This document shows, piece after piece, positions 10,959 to 22,929 of a stretch of DNA of 64,000 bases (within the stretch, counting starts at the first letter, position 1; each line of letters starts with the position of its first letter). The DNA comes from Rosellinia necatrix (taxonomy: Eukaryota > Ascomycota > Sordariomycetes > Xylariales > Xylariaceae), in contig JAGYVD010000004.1 of assembly GCA_021209875.1 (NCBI GenBank), positions 1,798,001 to 1,862,000 of the forward strand, read 5' to 3'. The position numbers and the translations under genes were made by a program. The notes under the pieces are model-generated. The model was given only the letters and a program-made list of their open reading frames with translations, did not search any database and was not told the DNA's origin.

Positions 10959-11804
10959 CATTTAGCAAAGTGCTTCCCGTCGAAGAGATTGAAGGGGCGG
11001 GGGCGGGCCGGGGGAGGGGGGAGAAAGAGGAAATAGGGAACCGTATGTAAAACTATTATCTAACCAATATGGCCGATGACTTATATCTATCGACACGCCT
11101 ACGAGGTTGCACGTTGCGATACCCAACTAGACGAGAGACCTCGTAAGCACCAAATACTTGTTCGGTTACCTGACTGCCAATCTGCAGTGGCGACAAGGAC
11201 AAGTAAAGAGAGACATTGAGACAGTGACTGAAAAGCGCCTCTCACAAATCACGAGTCATGTGCGCCTATCTAGATCCTGCCTTGTGGGAACTGGGTCGAA
11301 GCGCACGTAAGTCGGCCTAGAATACGATGTGCGCTGGTATTCCACTTGCAAAACGGCCGAGTAATGTAACTCGACAACTTTTTCCTTTCCTTTTCGGAGG
11401 CCCTCCGAAATGAATCGTGATCGGCACGGGTGATCTACCCATGCTCCAGAAAAGCCGACCCGTCTCGCCACTGGTTCGGGGTATTGTGGTTGTTACTTCG
11501 AACATCTTTATTATTAGGGTCTTTTCTCGGATGGCCAGAAGTGAGAGGCAGAGGAAAAATAAAGGTACAACCATCATATTTATTACAATTTAACGCCTAT
11601 TATGCCGCGCAGTAACGTACAAAGCAACCCAACCCAACACAGCCACAGGGAATATCCGTTCTACATTTGAGGCATCTTTAGCCCGCTGTGAAAGCTCCGC
11701 GGCTAGTTGACCTGACCGACCGTTCCCCTATAAAATACATTATCTCCCTCGCCTGGCACCAACCAAACGTACCTGACTGTTTCTCTCTCTCCCCCTTGGG
11801 GTGC

Positions 11805-14800
11805 TTATGCCTTGAATGCTTTGCTGCCTTCGCACAGGCCGGTGGACAGCTTCGAGACGGCCACCCACGGCGGGAAGAACTGGACTCCCTCATCGAACGC
11901 GGGGATTGCGCCAGGGGTGTTGACATCATCCCAGCTGCACACCACGCGCCCATCGATGCCACCGCTGTCATCGCTTCCGCTCTTCTCCCACTCGACGTCG
12001 ACGACCCACGGTGTACTCCAATCCCTGCGATAGAGCTTGATCTTCTCTAGACTCTTATCTAGTATCCCACCAAAGCGCTCATCGGGGCTGGCTCCGCCTG
12101 CGACTTGGAATGTCGAGATTGGTTTCTTAAAAGTGATCGCACATGATCGCGTCTCCTCTCCGTGCACCTTAAATCTGGCTTTGCTCTCTCCTTCATTGCG
12201 GGTGGTGTTGAAGGTCAACCATTTATCGTAGCCACTTTGGGGCAGAACTCCTGGAGGCCTGGTCTTCACGACGTTCGGTGGGACAGCGGAGCCATCATAA
12301 AAGCAATCGTAAAGGCCTGCGCGTGAACCGCCTAACTCACAAGTTAACTCCTTGCCTGTGATAGAAGGGAGGTCCGCTACAGCTTTTTCGACGTATTCCT
12401 GCAATCCGACATAATGCACTTTCGAGAAGCCCGTGTCGAGGTCAACGGTCTGCTGGAAGTAGATTTTGTACCGGTTTGCGGCGGAGAAAGGAAATGCCAC
12501 CAGATTATAAATCAAGGTGCCGACAAACACGGCTAACAAAAACATGGGCACGTGATGTGTAACTCGGTGTATGTACGGCGTAATCGGCAACAGAAGTACA
12601 ATGCTGAGGATGGCCATAATTAAGTAAGGTAGAAAGAGGCTCCCTCCATCGGAGCCGGTCTGGGAAACGGACGAGACTAGGAAGAGGCCGATTTGGGCCA
12701 CCAAGATGATTTGGAATGGCCCAAGTACCAAGAATTGCGGAAACCAGGCCCAGCCCGGGAGCTTCGAAGACCATAGTTGCTCAGATCCGTACGCACCTCC
12801 TTGGTGCCCCGTAAACTTTCTATCAAGTACCGCACTTGCGCGCCTATAGGCTGCCCCGAAGGTTGTATCACCTATCAAAGGCGTCGTTTCCGAGGCGACT
12901 GATCCGGGTTCGTCATTACCCCTGTCATCTCTAACGTCATCTGGGTCGTCCGCATGTGGAGCCGGATCATCATGCTCTGCCGCATGTCCTTCGCCGTGAT
13001 CCGCGGCATCATGCGCCGCGTGAACACGTTGGGCAAAAGCCATTTTTGACGGGAGTGCGAATAATTCGCAAAGAGCGATTACTGCCGCGAAGAAAACAGA
13101 CGCATGGAAGAAAACCAATGTGTATCCTGACGCGATTTGGAAGCGGTCCTCGAAGACGGTATTGACAACGCCCAAGACCCAGACGATTGTGAAGATCCAA
13201 ATAATAGAATAACCTCGGTGTAGGGCGCTAGGCCGTGCAAAATTTGCGCTCGCCATGATGGTCCAAAACACAAAATAGAATAAAGACAACATCATCGCCC
13301 ATCTGTCCACATGGTTAGTCAAAGCCTGGTCGCCACTCAACAATCTCATATGGGCGACTTACACAGCATATTCACTGCTATACACGATGAGTGGGTTGAT
13401 CTTGGTAACCAAGTAAGCGGATCCTACTACTAAAGCCCCTGCCACACCGAGAGCAAACGGGAATCTAAGCATCCCCTTTCGACCGCCCAGTGTAACGGGA
13501 TCAAGAACAGCCCCCTCGTAAGAAGATACCGTTGATGAGAAGAAGTAGTATTTGCCTTGCCGTACCAGGAGGTATGTTAGGGCGATGAGGATCAATGGCG
13601 TGGCGGTGAGCAGCGTAAGAGACCACGCGAAAAATGTCCTCAGCTCGAAAAGCGCAAGTGTTGTACCGAACAAATCGAACCAAACTCCAAGGTTTCCTCG
13701 ACCGTTGGGAATTTTGTTTCGGTCCCGGTCTCCTCGGTCTCCAATAAAAGTCTTGCCCGTATTGCCGGAAAGGGCCTTTACCGTGTACAAAGAGTTGCTT
13801 AGCATATGCCACAAGCTTGCCCTTGAAGCATGCTTTGCGTCGTCTTCATTCGTGTGGTACCTGGCCCTGGGGCGATAGAAGGCCATGTCGAGCCCCCTCA
13901 TGCCGTAAACGCCGTTGAAAACGATATAGTCAGTGTTACTCCGGATCGCCCCGAGACTGAAGGCGTCCGATGCTACGACAGTACCGAATGGGTTTGGGCC
14001 GCGGCGATAGGCAGCGGTGACCTCGACATCCGTAGCTCGAAAAAGAGTGGCGCGGCCGCCTGCCCCGGCCCCTTCGAGGTTCAAAAAAGTATGGCAGAAA
14101 GGCATGAATGGGCTGCTCCCAAAAGCTTGGGCGCCCCATAGAAAGTCTTCCTCGTTGTTGTTCAGCAGGGCGACAATGCCCCGCTGGGGTTGGTTCTCGG
14201 AGCGGGAGAAATAATCAACCAAGGCAATCACAGTGATGCAACCCATGCCATCGTCTGTAGCGCCGTAGCCAGTAGACACACTGCGGTAACGTTAGTGACA
14301 TCTGCGGGATAACTAATGGCAGGATTCGAGAACGCACGAATCATAGTGGGCGTTCAATAAAACACCACCTTTGCCTATCACCTTGTCCGCTCTATACCGC
14401 GGCTGGCCATCTTCCCACCAGCGCCCGGGAGGGTCGTCTTTGCCCCGGACATAGACAATGATGTTCTTTCCTTCGAAATAAGTACCGGTCTTGGTGGCGG
14501 GATTCCATATGGAACCAGATGTTGTTATATTGGAGGTGACGTCCTCGAGAACAACCATGTTGGACTCATCGGCGCCGTTCCTCTTCCTGATCTCGTCCAG
14601 CTCGAGCAGGAGCCAGTTGTGAATCTCGTCATTCTTCCGGCTATTGAAGGGATGGTACGACCGCGACAGTACAGTCAAGTCCAGCCATGCCTTCGTCAGG
14701 TTCAAGCCGTGGTACACTGCCGCACCGCCCGGGGGCTGGGGGACGGCCTCGTGCACGATGAGGAGGGGGATGAGCAGGGCAAGGTAGGTGACCGTAGTCC

Positions 14801-14849
14801 AGAAGGAGACGGAGAACGGTTGGAAGGCAAAGGGGTTTGATAGAGCCAT
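11805..14849 (-). CDS. PFF1: Vacuolar membrane protease, M28 family (PFF1-like)
   Basis: Multi-pass vacuolar membrane zinc aminopeptidase of the M28/Fxna type. Three exons on the minus strand, 14338-14849, 13363-14280 and 11805-13302, join in phase (2,2) and give 975 residues, the normal family size. An N-terminal membrane anchor (about residues 14-33) is followed by the peptidase domain with the zinc ligands and catalytic residues: [25 protein letters not shown], and ARYHTNEDD. Seven or more membrane segments follow, with an acidic His/Asp-rich loop (HDAADHGEG..., DDPDDVRDD) between them, then a C-terminal luminal domain. Intron 1 (GTGCGT...CCGCAG) splits the Ser codon right after the first zinc ligand. 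Its role in vacuolar proteolysis is inferred from the family. Confidence 0.93.
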
Positions 14850-16117
14850 GGCGACGTGGGATGTTCACGAAGTGGGAAACGGTCCGCCTATGGGGGCGCG
14901 ACACGAGCACGGGCATGCGACAGCAGGCCTATGAGGGAAGACAAGAGTCCTGTTGCAGTTGCGGCGATCGGTCAAGCCGTACTATGTGGATAAGGTGCGG
15001 AGATAAGGTCTGTATGAATGTGCATCGGCAGACAGGTGGGGAACAATGGGTACCTGGGTAGGTTTGTATGCACTGTACTATTTATGTATGTATGTATGTG
15101 TGGATGATTAGGAGTTGCACGATACTGTAGTGTACTTAGGTAGATATGTAACTAGGTGAAGCTGAACTGGGCTGAGAGGGGGGGACAGGGGTCAAGTACC
15201 ATTTGTTAGCGCATAGTATAGCTGCAATAGGAGGATTAGGAGATGGGAGAGTATGTATGTATGGTTGAAAAGTGATACGATTGAGATTAAGTACCTAATG
15301 CGGATGGAGGTCACATCGCAGCTCGCCTACCTACCTACCTACCTAGGTAGGTAAGTATGCATTTTCCCAAGTACATAGATACTTGCTTGTACTTATATTA
15401 GTAAGGTGCGAGGAATGTTAGAGGCATCGTCAGGAAGCACTTGTAGTCCGAGAAGGTTGCTAAACTACACCGGACCAGGGGGAGGTACATTAGGTGGACT
15501 AACTCCACAGCCCAAATACCCTAATGCACGGCATAGTGTACTTGCCAGGGGGGGTACTACACTACAGTGAACCAGGTTCATACGTGCACTGCATACCTCC
15601 TCCTAATGGATTTACCAGACGACCCTGAGGTCTAAGGTTTGGCTGAGGCTCATCATGCACCGCACTAGGAACCAAGGTACGGTATAATACACGCGCCATT
15701 CCTCAAAGCACCTACCTAGGCAGGTAGTGTTTGATATGAAACTATCACTCCTATTTAAATATTACAACATGTTTTAGATACCTTATGAATCACACGCAGT
15801 TATTTCCGCAAGTCTTGCGCTCTCAATTTATTATCTACAGGTTAGTCCTGGCTACCTATTCTTACACCAAAGCACTCTCACTCCTTTTAGCATGTTATCG
15901 AAGCATTTTTCTCAACCTGCGACTGTGATGTGATATAACGCTCATGGACGTTCCCTAAATGGCGTCTTGTTCGAGTCAACACGATGCTGGCAGGCGTAGT
16001 TAGTGAGCAAACTGGTTCAATCAATGACGCGCAAATGCCGAAAAGTTCATCACCAAGTGCACACGTTAGTATCTGAGGGCCTGTACTGTCCATCTGTCGA
16101 TTCGTTGGCACACCATA
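14850..16117. other. Intergenic, PFF1 promoter and SF1 3' flank
   Basis: No gene is seen. It includes a TATG-type microsatellite near 15082-15100, the palindrome at 15336-15353 and another ACCTAGGCAGGT motif near 15715. The leftmost part holds the PFF1 promoter, since PFF1 starts at 14849 on the minus strand. Confidence 0.6.
15336..15353. repeat. ACCT/AGGT palindrome (18 bp)
   Basis: Perfect inverted repeat centred on CCTAGG, extended to the left by more CTAC units. Intergenic. Confidence 0.85.
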
Positions 16118-18327
16118 CTAAGCACCAGGAGGAGGTGGAGGGGGTTGGTCGCTGGGAGGTGGCGGAGGAGCGCCATCGGATGGCGGCGGCGGTGGCGGGG
16201 CGCCACCTGCGTACTGCTGAATCAAGGCGTTGAGGTTGCCAGGAAGCCCGGGAGGCGCACCAAGGGGGTTTGCGGGGAGGCCGGGGGGAGGTCCCATCCC
16301 CGGAGCCGCAGCACCATAACCGGAGTACCCAGGATAGCCGCCGTAGCCCGATTGGACGTTATCATGGCTGGGCTGATGCCAGGGGGCGGCTCCAGGAGCG
16401 GAGGAACCATTGCCATAACTTTGACCGCCGTAGTAATCGCCTGTGTGGCTGTCACCACCACGGTTACCGCGTTCACGCCAAGGGGCTGCACCACCACCAC
16501 CACCGCCGCCGCCGCCGCCGCCGCCGCCACTGCCTCCACCTTCATGGCCACGATCATCGTTGCGAGAGCGCCAGGGGGCAGCTGCGCCGGTTGGGCCACG
16601 CTGCCACGGCTTGCTATCCCCATTGCTGGGATTATTGTTGTTGTTGTTGTTGTTGTTGTTATAAGAACCGGGGCCCGCCTCGATACGAGCAGGTGGTCCA
16701 CCCGAACCACCACCAAGCTCTTGCATTAGTTGCTGAAGACGAAGAATTAGTGGGTATTCTAAAGGCATTTGGGTAAATGATAGAAAAGGCTTACCTCATA
16801 TTCGCGGTCGACACCATCACCTCCGCCAATGCGACCAGCAGCACGAGGGCCATCGTTGCGCCAGCTAGCGCCCTTCTGTCGATCAGGACAGTCACGGGCC
16901 ATATGTCCTGCGTTTCCACAGACACGACAAATGATATTGGCGGTAAAATTCTGTTTCTCAGGGCAGTCATACTTTCTATGGCCTATCTGGCCACAATTCT
17001 GGCACGCCTGATTTTCGTCGTCGCGAAGAGTACCGTTAAGGGCTGCAAGTTCACGTAGTTGGTTTCGCTTAAGCTCATTTTGACCCTCGGGGATAGATGC
17101 GGCCTAGAAGGGTGATTAGTATTCCGCATCAGGTGGTTGGTTATATAAACGGATATTTTAGACTCACCGTCTCAATGACGTTGTGGATCAGCTTTTTGGC
17201 TTTATTGACCTTCTCCTCGGTATCCGCCATGATCAGGCAGTGGAGATCCTCCTCCTGGTTGCTCGTGTGTGCAGCGTCAGATCGGCCTTTACCTTCCTTC
17301 ACGGAGCCTTTGCCGCGGATTGCGATCTTGGCGCCGGATTCAGTTTCCATCTTCTTTAGAGTGTTGCCACGAGGGCCAATAAGTAAACCAACTTTAGTGA
17401 GAAGAGCTAAGTGTTAGTAGGCATCACAAGTTAAATATACAGGGGGAAGTTAGATGCAGCCAGCAGGGCCTGCAAGTTACGACTGGAGATGAGACCGCGC
17501 TCCTGGCGAAATCCTGAACAAGAAGGGGAAAAAGGACGGTTAGAAGGGTTAGAGGGTTAGCAATCTCACTGAAGTTAATTTCCGGGTAGTCATTGACCGG
17601 CACATAGACCTTCTCCTGGGTCTTGGTCGGTCGGCGATAGTCCTGTGGTGGGTGGTAGTTAGGGATGGTCTTCATGGCCTTCTCAATCAATTTATGTCGC
17701 TCGTCCTCCAGACGCTTGCGGTAACGGTATTCCCTGGTATTGACACGACGACCATGGTTGTCATACTGAGGAGGGGGAGAAGGAGACCTGCAGGATGTGA
17801 GAGTTAGCAAAGAGGCATTGACTTGGAGCCGGGGAGCAGCAGACCAGGGATTCTTACCTGTCACCGTCAGCAGGAACAACGTCGTCGATTCTCAATTTCT
17901 GGCTGATCTCTTCGATTCGTAGATGCAGGGTGTAAGCCTCGAGTTGCTCGCTTGTCATGTTGGCTACAATAGCGGTAGGGAGACCCATGAGACCGGCCGC
18001 TTTGTTCTCGGCGGCATCTCCCCATCGATTGCGCTTCTTGCGGCGGCGAGGGCCATCTGCGTCAGTTCCTATGCGACAAGACGTAGTTAGACTTGATATC
18101 GACGACATGAACAGCAATAATGCAAACAATAATGCAAATGGGCAGGACTCACTAGGCTCGGGGCTGCGACCGCGCTTTAGATCGCGGTCGCTGTTGAAAG
18201 CGTGGTCGGAACCATCTCTGCTGTCACCGCGCCTGGCATCAGTATCGTCAGATTCGCCACCAAATCGGCGCCGAGTCCCGAGGGGGACATTATTCGACCC
18301 CGTAATGCCTTGGTTTCTCCACGACAT
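16118..18327 (-). CDS. BBP: Branchpoint-binding protein, splicing factor 1 (BBP/Msl5)
   Basis: Binds the intron branch site during early spliceosome assembly, with U2AF. Six exons on the minus strand: 18153-18327, 17858-18068, 17570-17787, 17168-17391, 16795-17103 and 16118-16732, all joined in phase, giving 583 residues. Domains in order: SF1 helix-hairpin region with RKKRNRWGD (the U2AF-binding motif); the KH domain with YPEINF and the [15 protein letters not shown] loop, split by an intron; QUA2; two CCHC zinc knuckles ([14 protein letters not shown] and [14 protein letters not shown]); and a low-complexity tail with poly-Asn, poly-Gly and a proline-rich end (PPPPPP). The Asn and Gly runs are encoded by nearly pure triplet repeats (about 16636-16662 and 16494-16528) and may vary in length between strains. 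The 178-bp intron inside the KH region is longer than its neighbours. Confidence 0.95.
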
Positions 18328-19598
18328 CTTGAGCGATGCGGATTATCAATGCGGATAAACACGCGGCGTTTGGGGATTTGACGCGTTGCAAACTCGTTGT
18401 GTGGATAGGATTGAAGGATATCACGGATTTCAGAGTCAAGGTAGCAAGTGTAGTTTGTAGATAAGTCGTTGCTGCTTGGGGCAAAACACTTTTTGGGTCT
18501 AAACCATGAGAGTGGATCCCATTCAGGTTAGAACCGCAGGTCACGTGGATATAGATTTGACAGCTTGGAGGTAAGGATACTTACTAAGTACCTACCTAGG
18601 TACTTTAAGTGCTTCGTATCCTACCAGTACTTGTGGTTACCTACCTACCTACTCAGGGTAGATATGTACGGTACCTAAAATAGGTCTTGTAGTGGGGACC
18701 CACCATTCTGATGATTCGACGTTTGCAATGTACATTTGGTGAATTACCTGGGCAATCTGGACAGCTTGGTGAATGTCGCGACCACCGCTAGGTTCGGCCT
18801 TTAATATAGTTATAATTAAGTAGCTATGTAGCTAGATTGCTATAATGCAAGTAGGTATCAACGGTGCGGCCAGTAGTGAGTATAGCACTGATGAAGCAAT
18901 ACCTACACTGCTACTTGCGATAAAGGGACATCTAAGCCGTCTGGATTCCAAGTGGATAAATTCTGTTTCGTCTTCAACTTTTGTTTTCCAATTCTATGCA
19001 AGGGGTCGTTCTGTTGTAGCCATCACGGTAAAAATAAAACTAATTACTGCTAGTTGGCACCCAAGCATGGGGCAAGGCGAGAGCATTCTCAAGGATGACA
19101 GATTGCAGTCATTGAATCCATTGGACTCTGTCACTCCCCCCTTCTCCAATATAGCGGTGCGCTGTTGCCTGGTTACTTGCTTTTGTGGGAATATGTACAT
19201 TACAGCAATGTGTAAATTGAGCGGCGCATCGACGGGAGTATTCAGCTAAAAATTGCCGTATAGTTTAATATATCTCGTTAGGTAAGTAGTGTTGGCTCTG
19301 GATAACACAAGGCATCTTACCTACTGACGAGCAGCTACTAAGGTTCCATTGGTAGTCCTCGATTCTAGTCACTGCGCAAGACAATGAGCGAGGAACCATA
19401 CAAAATAGCATGGCCCTGCTTAACCCGGTTTCACCATCATTCAGCTACCTACCCATGCTTCCCCGCAAGTGTTAAATTCTAGCCTCACGGTAAATACACT
19501 CAGTGCTAGATCATAGAGTATTACGCGTACGTGGGGTGGGAGGTAAGTAGGATTATTTAATACAGCTGCACATCCATACAACACCCCCTGGAAACCGC
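18328..19598. other. Intergenic, SF1 promoter and CDC16 3' flank
   Basis: No supported gene; one 134-codon open frame (18845-19249) has no protein-like features. TACCTACC and TAGGTAC motifs cluster at 18588-18680. Confidence 0.6.
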
Positions 19599-21361
19599 TC
19601 AGATCAACATTCCCGCGGTTTCTTCTAACGCCTTATTCAATAGCTCCGTCGCGATCGGGTCTTGCGGATGTATCGCCAGGGCCTGATGTAGCACTTCGAC
19701 CGCCAAGTCCCACCTGCCTCCCTGCTCCATGTATATCAGCCCCTTTGCAGCAAAAATAGCAGCATCCTTGCCACCTTGCCGTAAGACCTCATCGAATTGG
19801 TCTAGGGCATCTTCATACTTCTTCGCGCGTCTGTAGGCATGCGCAAGGTTTGTCCGAGCAGAGAGCCAAGCCTGCGGCTCCGCGTCAATGTCTTCGGCTA
19901 CCTCCAATGCCTTAAGGAATAGCGTGGCAGCATCTTGTGGCCGATCCTGGTGGTAATACACGATTCCCATCTCGTTGAGTAGCAAAGGATCCGTCTTGCA
20001 AAGACCGTACGCTGTTTTCAAAAACTCATCGGCGAGTGTCATGTTATTCAGCGCATGGTTTTGCATCCCTAGGAACACCTGAGGGAGGTGTGTACCCATG
20101 AAGAGCCGAGCGGCAGTCGAGTAAGCTGAAATAGCTTGGTCGTGCTCCCCCTCGGCTGCAAATGTGTGGGCGAAGCCGATCCAGGCCGGCCCAAAGTGCG
20201 CATCCATCATGCTAGCTTTACTGAAATAGCGTCGCGCTTCAGCAATCTTATCTATCACGAAGTAATAAATTCCCACTGCAAGCCAGGCGCATGGCTCTTC
20301 GGGGTGGTTGTCGGCAAGGTCGTGTGCTATTAAAAATAGGACATTCTTCATCTTGAGTTCAAACAAGCAGGCAAGATGTAAAGGATATATGCTGAAGTTG
20401 TATTTGTCCTCCTGGAGGACAGAATCTGTAATAGCCAGGGCATCCTTATATCTGCATTGCGTGTACAAAAGATCCGCTCGGGCCAGCAAAAGATCAGGGT
20501 TCGAGGAGAGGTTATAGTGAGTTGATAAGGTCTCACATGCGGTGGTGAATGAGTCTGGGTTTCGGTACTTGGAAAGCCGCGTGGTGTAAAGCATTTTGGT
20601 AAACTCGGCAGCTTCCTGTGATGATGACGGATTGTCTCCGGGCACTGTGATGGCGTCAAAGTCGAGGGATTCGAGGAACTGCCATTCCTCATCCGGCGCC
20701 ATTAGGGAGTTCTTCATCAGCTGTTGGAAGGCCTCGAAACATTGTACGTCGATACGAACAGCGTCCTTATAGCATTCCTTGGCTCGGTCGAAAGCATTCT
20801 GCTTGGCATAGCAAATCCCCCTTAAATAACACATGGCGGCCTCAAAACGGCGGTTTGCCGTGTCTTCGCCTGACGGGTCATCCCGCCGGTCTTGGGCTCT
20901 GGGGAGGCCGCGCCCCGAGTTGGCAGTGGAGCGGCCGTTGCCATGCTGTGTTTTCCGTTTAGTCGCGGGGTTTGATATGAGATGTGCGGGATTGCGCTCC
21001 CCCAGCACGACCAGGGCTTCGTCGTAGCGAGACTGCTTGATGAAGCAGTGAGCGGCCAGATACTGGCATGACGGGTTCCGAGAAATGAGATCTTGCTTCG
21101 AGAGGAACGCCTGTGCCCTGGTGTAGTTGCCAGTCGCAAAGTGGACTTGCGCTAGCCAGAAGGCGTCATTATCATCATCTACGGCAAGTGGTGAGTATTT
21201 GGTGAGTATTTGGTGAGTACTGGGTGAGAAATGGCTGAGGTTGAGACGATGGGCAGGAGCTTACCGGTGAGGGCTAGAAGCTTGTCGCCGATGAAGACGG
21301 CAGATTCGTACTGGGCTTTGTTTAGGGCGTCTTGCCTCCATTCGCGAAGGAAGCTCTCCAT
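19599..21361 (-). CDS. CDC16: Anaphase-promoting complex subunit CDC16/Cut9 (APC6)
   Basis: Tetratricopeptide scaffold subunit of the APC/C ubiquitin ligase, which triggers anaphase and mitotic exit in the nucleus. Two exons on the minus strand, 21265-21361 and 19599-21178, joined in phase 1 (GTAAGC...GCCGTAG), give 558 residues. TPR units run through most of the protein. Diagnostic stretches are FWLAQVHFATGNYTRA near the N-terminus, CAWLAVGIYYF, PAWIGFAHTFAAEGEHDQAI, and DPLLLNEMGIVYYHQ, all Cut9-like. A Ser/Arg-rich low-complexity insert lies around residues 92-125. The start chosen (MESFLREWRQ) gives a sensible N-terminus; an in-frame ATG further upstream adds an unlikely Pro/Arg-rich leader. 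It lacks a long C-terminal tail and is somewhat shorter than yeast homologues. Confidence 0.92.
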
Positions 21362-22093
21362 GATGGTACAGACATGGGCTTGGGAGACGACGGAGTGTTT
21401 GGAGTGGCTCAGGTTGTTGTTGGGTGGGGGCGCCGCGGGTCGGCGGACGCGTTCCCCACCCCTCAGCGCCACTTACACCAATTCCAGGGCACTTTAAGTG
21501 AGAGTTACAGAGGGGTGTCGTCAGGCTGGCCCCTGATGTGGTACCTACAATGGGCCAAAATCATTCCGAGGTAGGTAGCATCGCAGAAGGCAAATCCCCA
21601 TTAGGTAGGTACAAGTGGCTTAGTTTTGTCTCAAAATAACAATTGGATCTTGCTCGGGTCCTTTCATAGCAACTTGAAGAAGTGCACATGTACGAAGTAC
21701 CTATTATGTACTTAAGTATCTGGATCGTTGGTATAGTGCCTGGCTCACCTATCTACCTACCTACCTACCTAGGTAGGTACCTAGGTGGGCCAGTAGGTTT
21801 AGGTACTACCATGCGACGTACTTGACTTGAAAAGGCAAAGATGAATTATATTCAAATCGGTCCAACAACTAACTTACCTATCCAAGGGACATGGTTTACT
21901 TACTGGTTTACTTACCACTTTACTTACCACTCGTGTTCACTGTTATTCATTCCAAATAAGTACCTAGGTAGCTCGCAGCCCCGGACTTCAGTGGCCTACC
22001 TGCCTAGCAAAGGCTGTGCCTTGCCTTTGGTTCTCTTCTCACCTCTTTTCTTTTTTTCCTTTCGCGAATTCCCCGAACGCCGGGACGCCGCTG
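21362..22093. other. Divergent promoter region CDC16 / HIG1-like gene
   Basis: A 730-bp spacer shared by two genes transcribed away from each other. It contains an 18-bp ACCT/AGGT palindrome (21762-21779) and several TACTTACC repeats (21896-21930). Confidence 0.6.
21762..21779. repeat. ACCT/AGGT palindrome (18 bp)
   Basis: Perfect inverted repeat centred on CCTAGG, flanked on the right by a second, shorter TACCTAGGT. Confidence 0.85.
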
Positions 22094-22289
22094 ATGCCGC
22101 GCAGCGCGCTGGACAACGAGGAGGCGCGGCGGGCGCAGACGGAGGCCCTGCGTGGCGCCGGGCTCGGGGCGCTCAAGTACGGCGCCGCCTTCGCGTTCCT
22201 CGGCGGACTGGGCTACGCCATGTCGCCCATATATCGAGGGTTGACGATCCAGTTTAAAGTGTATGTCGTCATTGCGCCTCCCTCTCTTC

Positions 22290-22331
<42 letters not shown>

Positions 22332-22662
22332 TATATATATATATAACTATATATATAAATATATCGCCAACCCTCTCCCTCCCTTTCCACCTTCTCTGTG
22401 TTGTTGTTTTTATTTAGCTCGGGATTTGCTATTCCTCCCCCTTCCCGATTGTTGCTGAACCCCTCCCCTGCGAGATATATACAGGTACATACAGATGTCC
22501 GGCATGATACTGGGTGGCATGATCGAGGCCGACTCGAACATGCGGCGGTACGAGCAGCACGTGCGCGTGCAGCGGATGATAGCTCGGGATAGGGCCATGT
22601 GGAAAGACTTAGTGGATGATGACGATTTACCGCAGGCCGAGGCGCCCGCCTCGAAGAAATAA
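22094..22662 (+). CDS. HIG1/Rcf2-like small mitochondrial membrane protein
   Basis: Two exons, 22094-22260 and 22485-22662, joined in phase 2 (GTATGT...TATACAG), giving 114 residues. A hydrophobic segment (about residues 26-42, YGAAFAFLGGLGYAMSP) is followed by YRGLTIQFKVYIQMSGMI, a second weakly hydrophobic stretch, then IEADSNMRRYE and a charged C-terminus ending PASKK. The pattern P-Y-R-LT-FK...S...G-I-AD..R.YE is what I associate with fungal HIG1-domain proteins (Rcf2 type) that sit in the inner mitochondrial membrane and associate with cytochrome oxidase supercomplexes. The assignment rests on pattern memory, so it is moderate; the gene model itself is good. Confidence 0.6.
22290..22345 (+). 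repeat. Compound microsatellite (CT)n(CA)n(TA)n in an intron
   Basis: Consecutive CT, CA and TA dinucleotide runs lie inside the single intron of the HIG1-like gene, close after its 5' splice site. Likely polymorphic. Confidence 0.9.
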
Positions 22663-22929
22663 AAGCCACCGTTACCAATTCTAGTCTTTTTTGATTTTTG
22701 AGTTTTCCTGTCTTAACCTCACCATTCCATTATCTTGGAGAAAAGCAAGTCAATTCTTGTAATTTAGCTATGCGAAATCCCGCCCAGTAATAAACTCATC
22801 CGAGATTCCCCGTAAACCTCGTGAACGCCGTGCTATGCAAATCATCCCTTGTCCACCCCCCGCCCTCCCTTGTCCCGACCCCGTTGTCTCGCTGCGCCAA
22901 ACGAGCAACTAAGCGAGCGCCGGACCACT

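Larger units (their letters stand above)
9745..11804. other. Gene-free stretch between secreted-protein gene and PFF1
   Basis: About 2 kb with no supported gene. It contains a perfect 20-bp palindrome of ACCT/AGGT units (10564-10583) followed by TACCTACTACC-type repeats to about 10630, a CT microsatellite (10940-10958), and G-rich runs around 10990-11020. The last 150 bases probably belong to the PFF1 3' UTR. Confidence 0.55.

Noticed and set aside
16145..16776. Several overlapping open frames opposite the SF1 tail, including a poly-Pro frame
   Set aside because: They arise from triplet repeats in the SF1 coding sequence and have no start context or splice support.
18845..19249. 134-codon open frame between SF1 and CDC16
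   Set aside because: No protein-like features; atypical amino-acid mix and no splice or start context.
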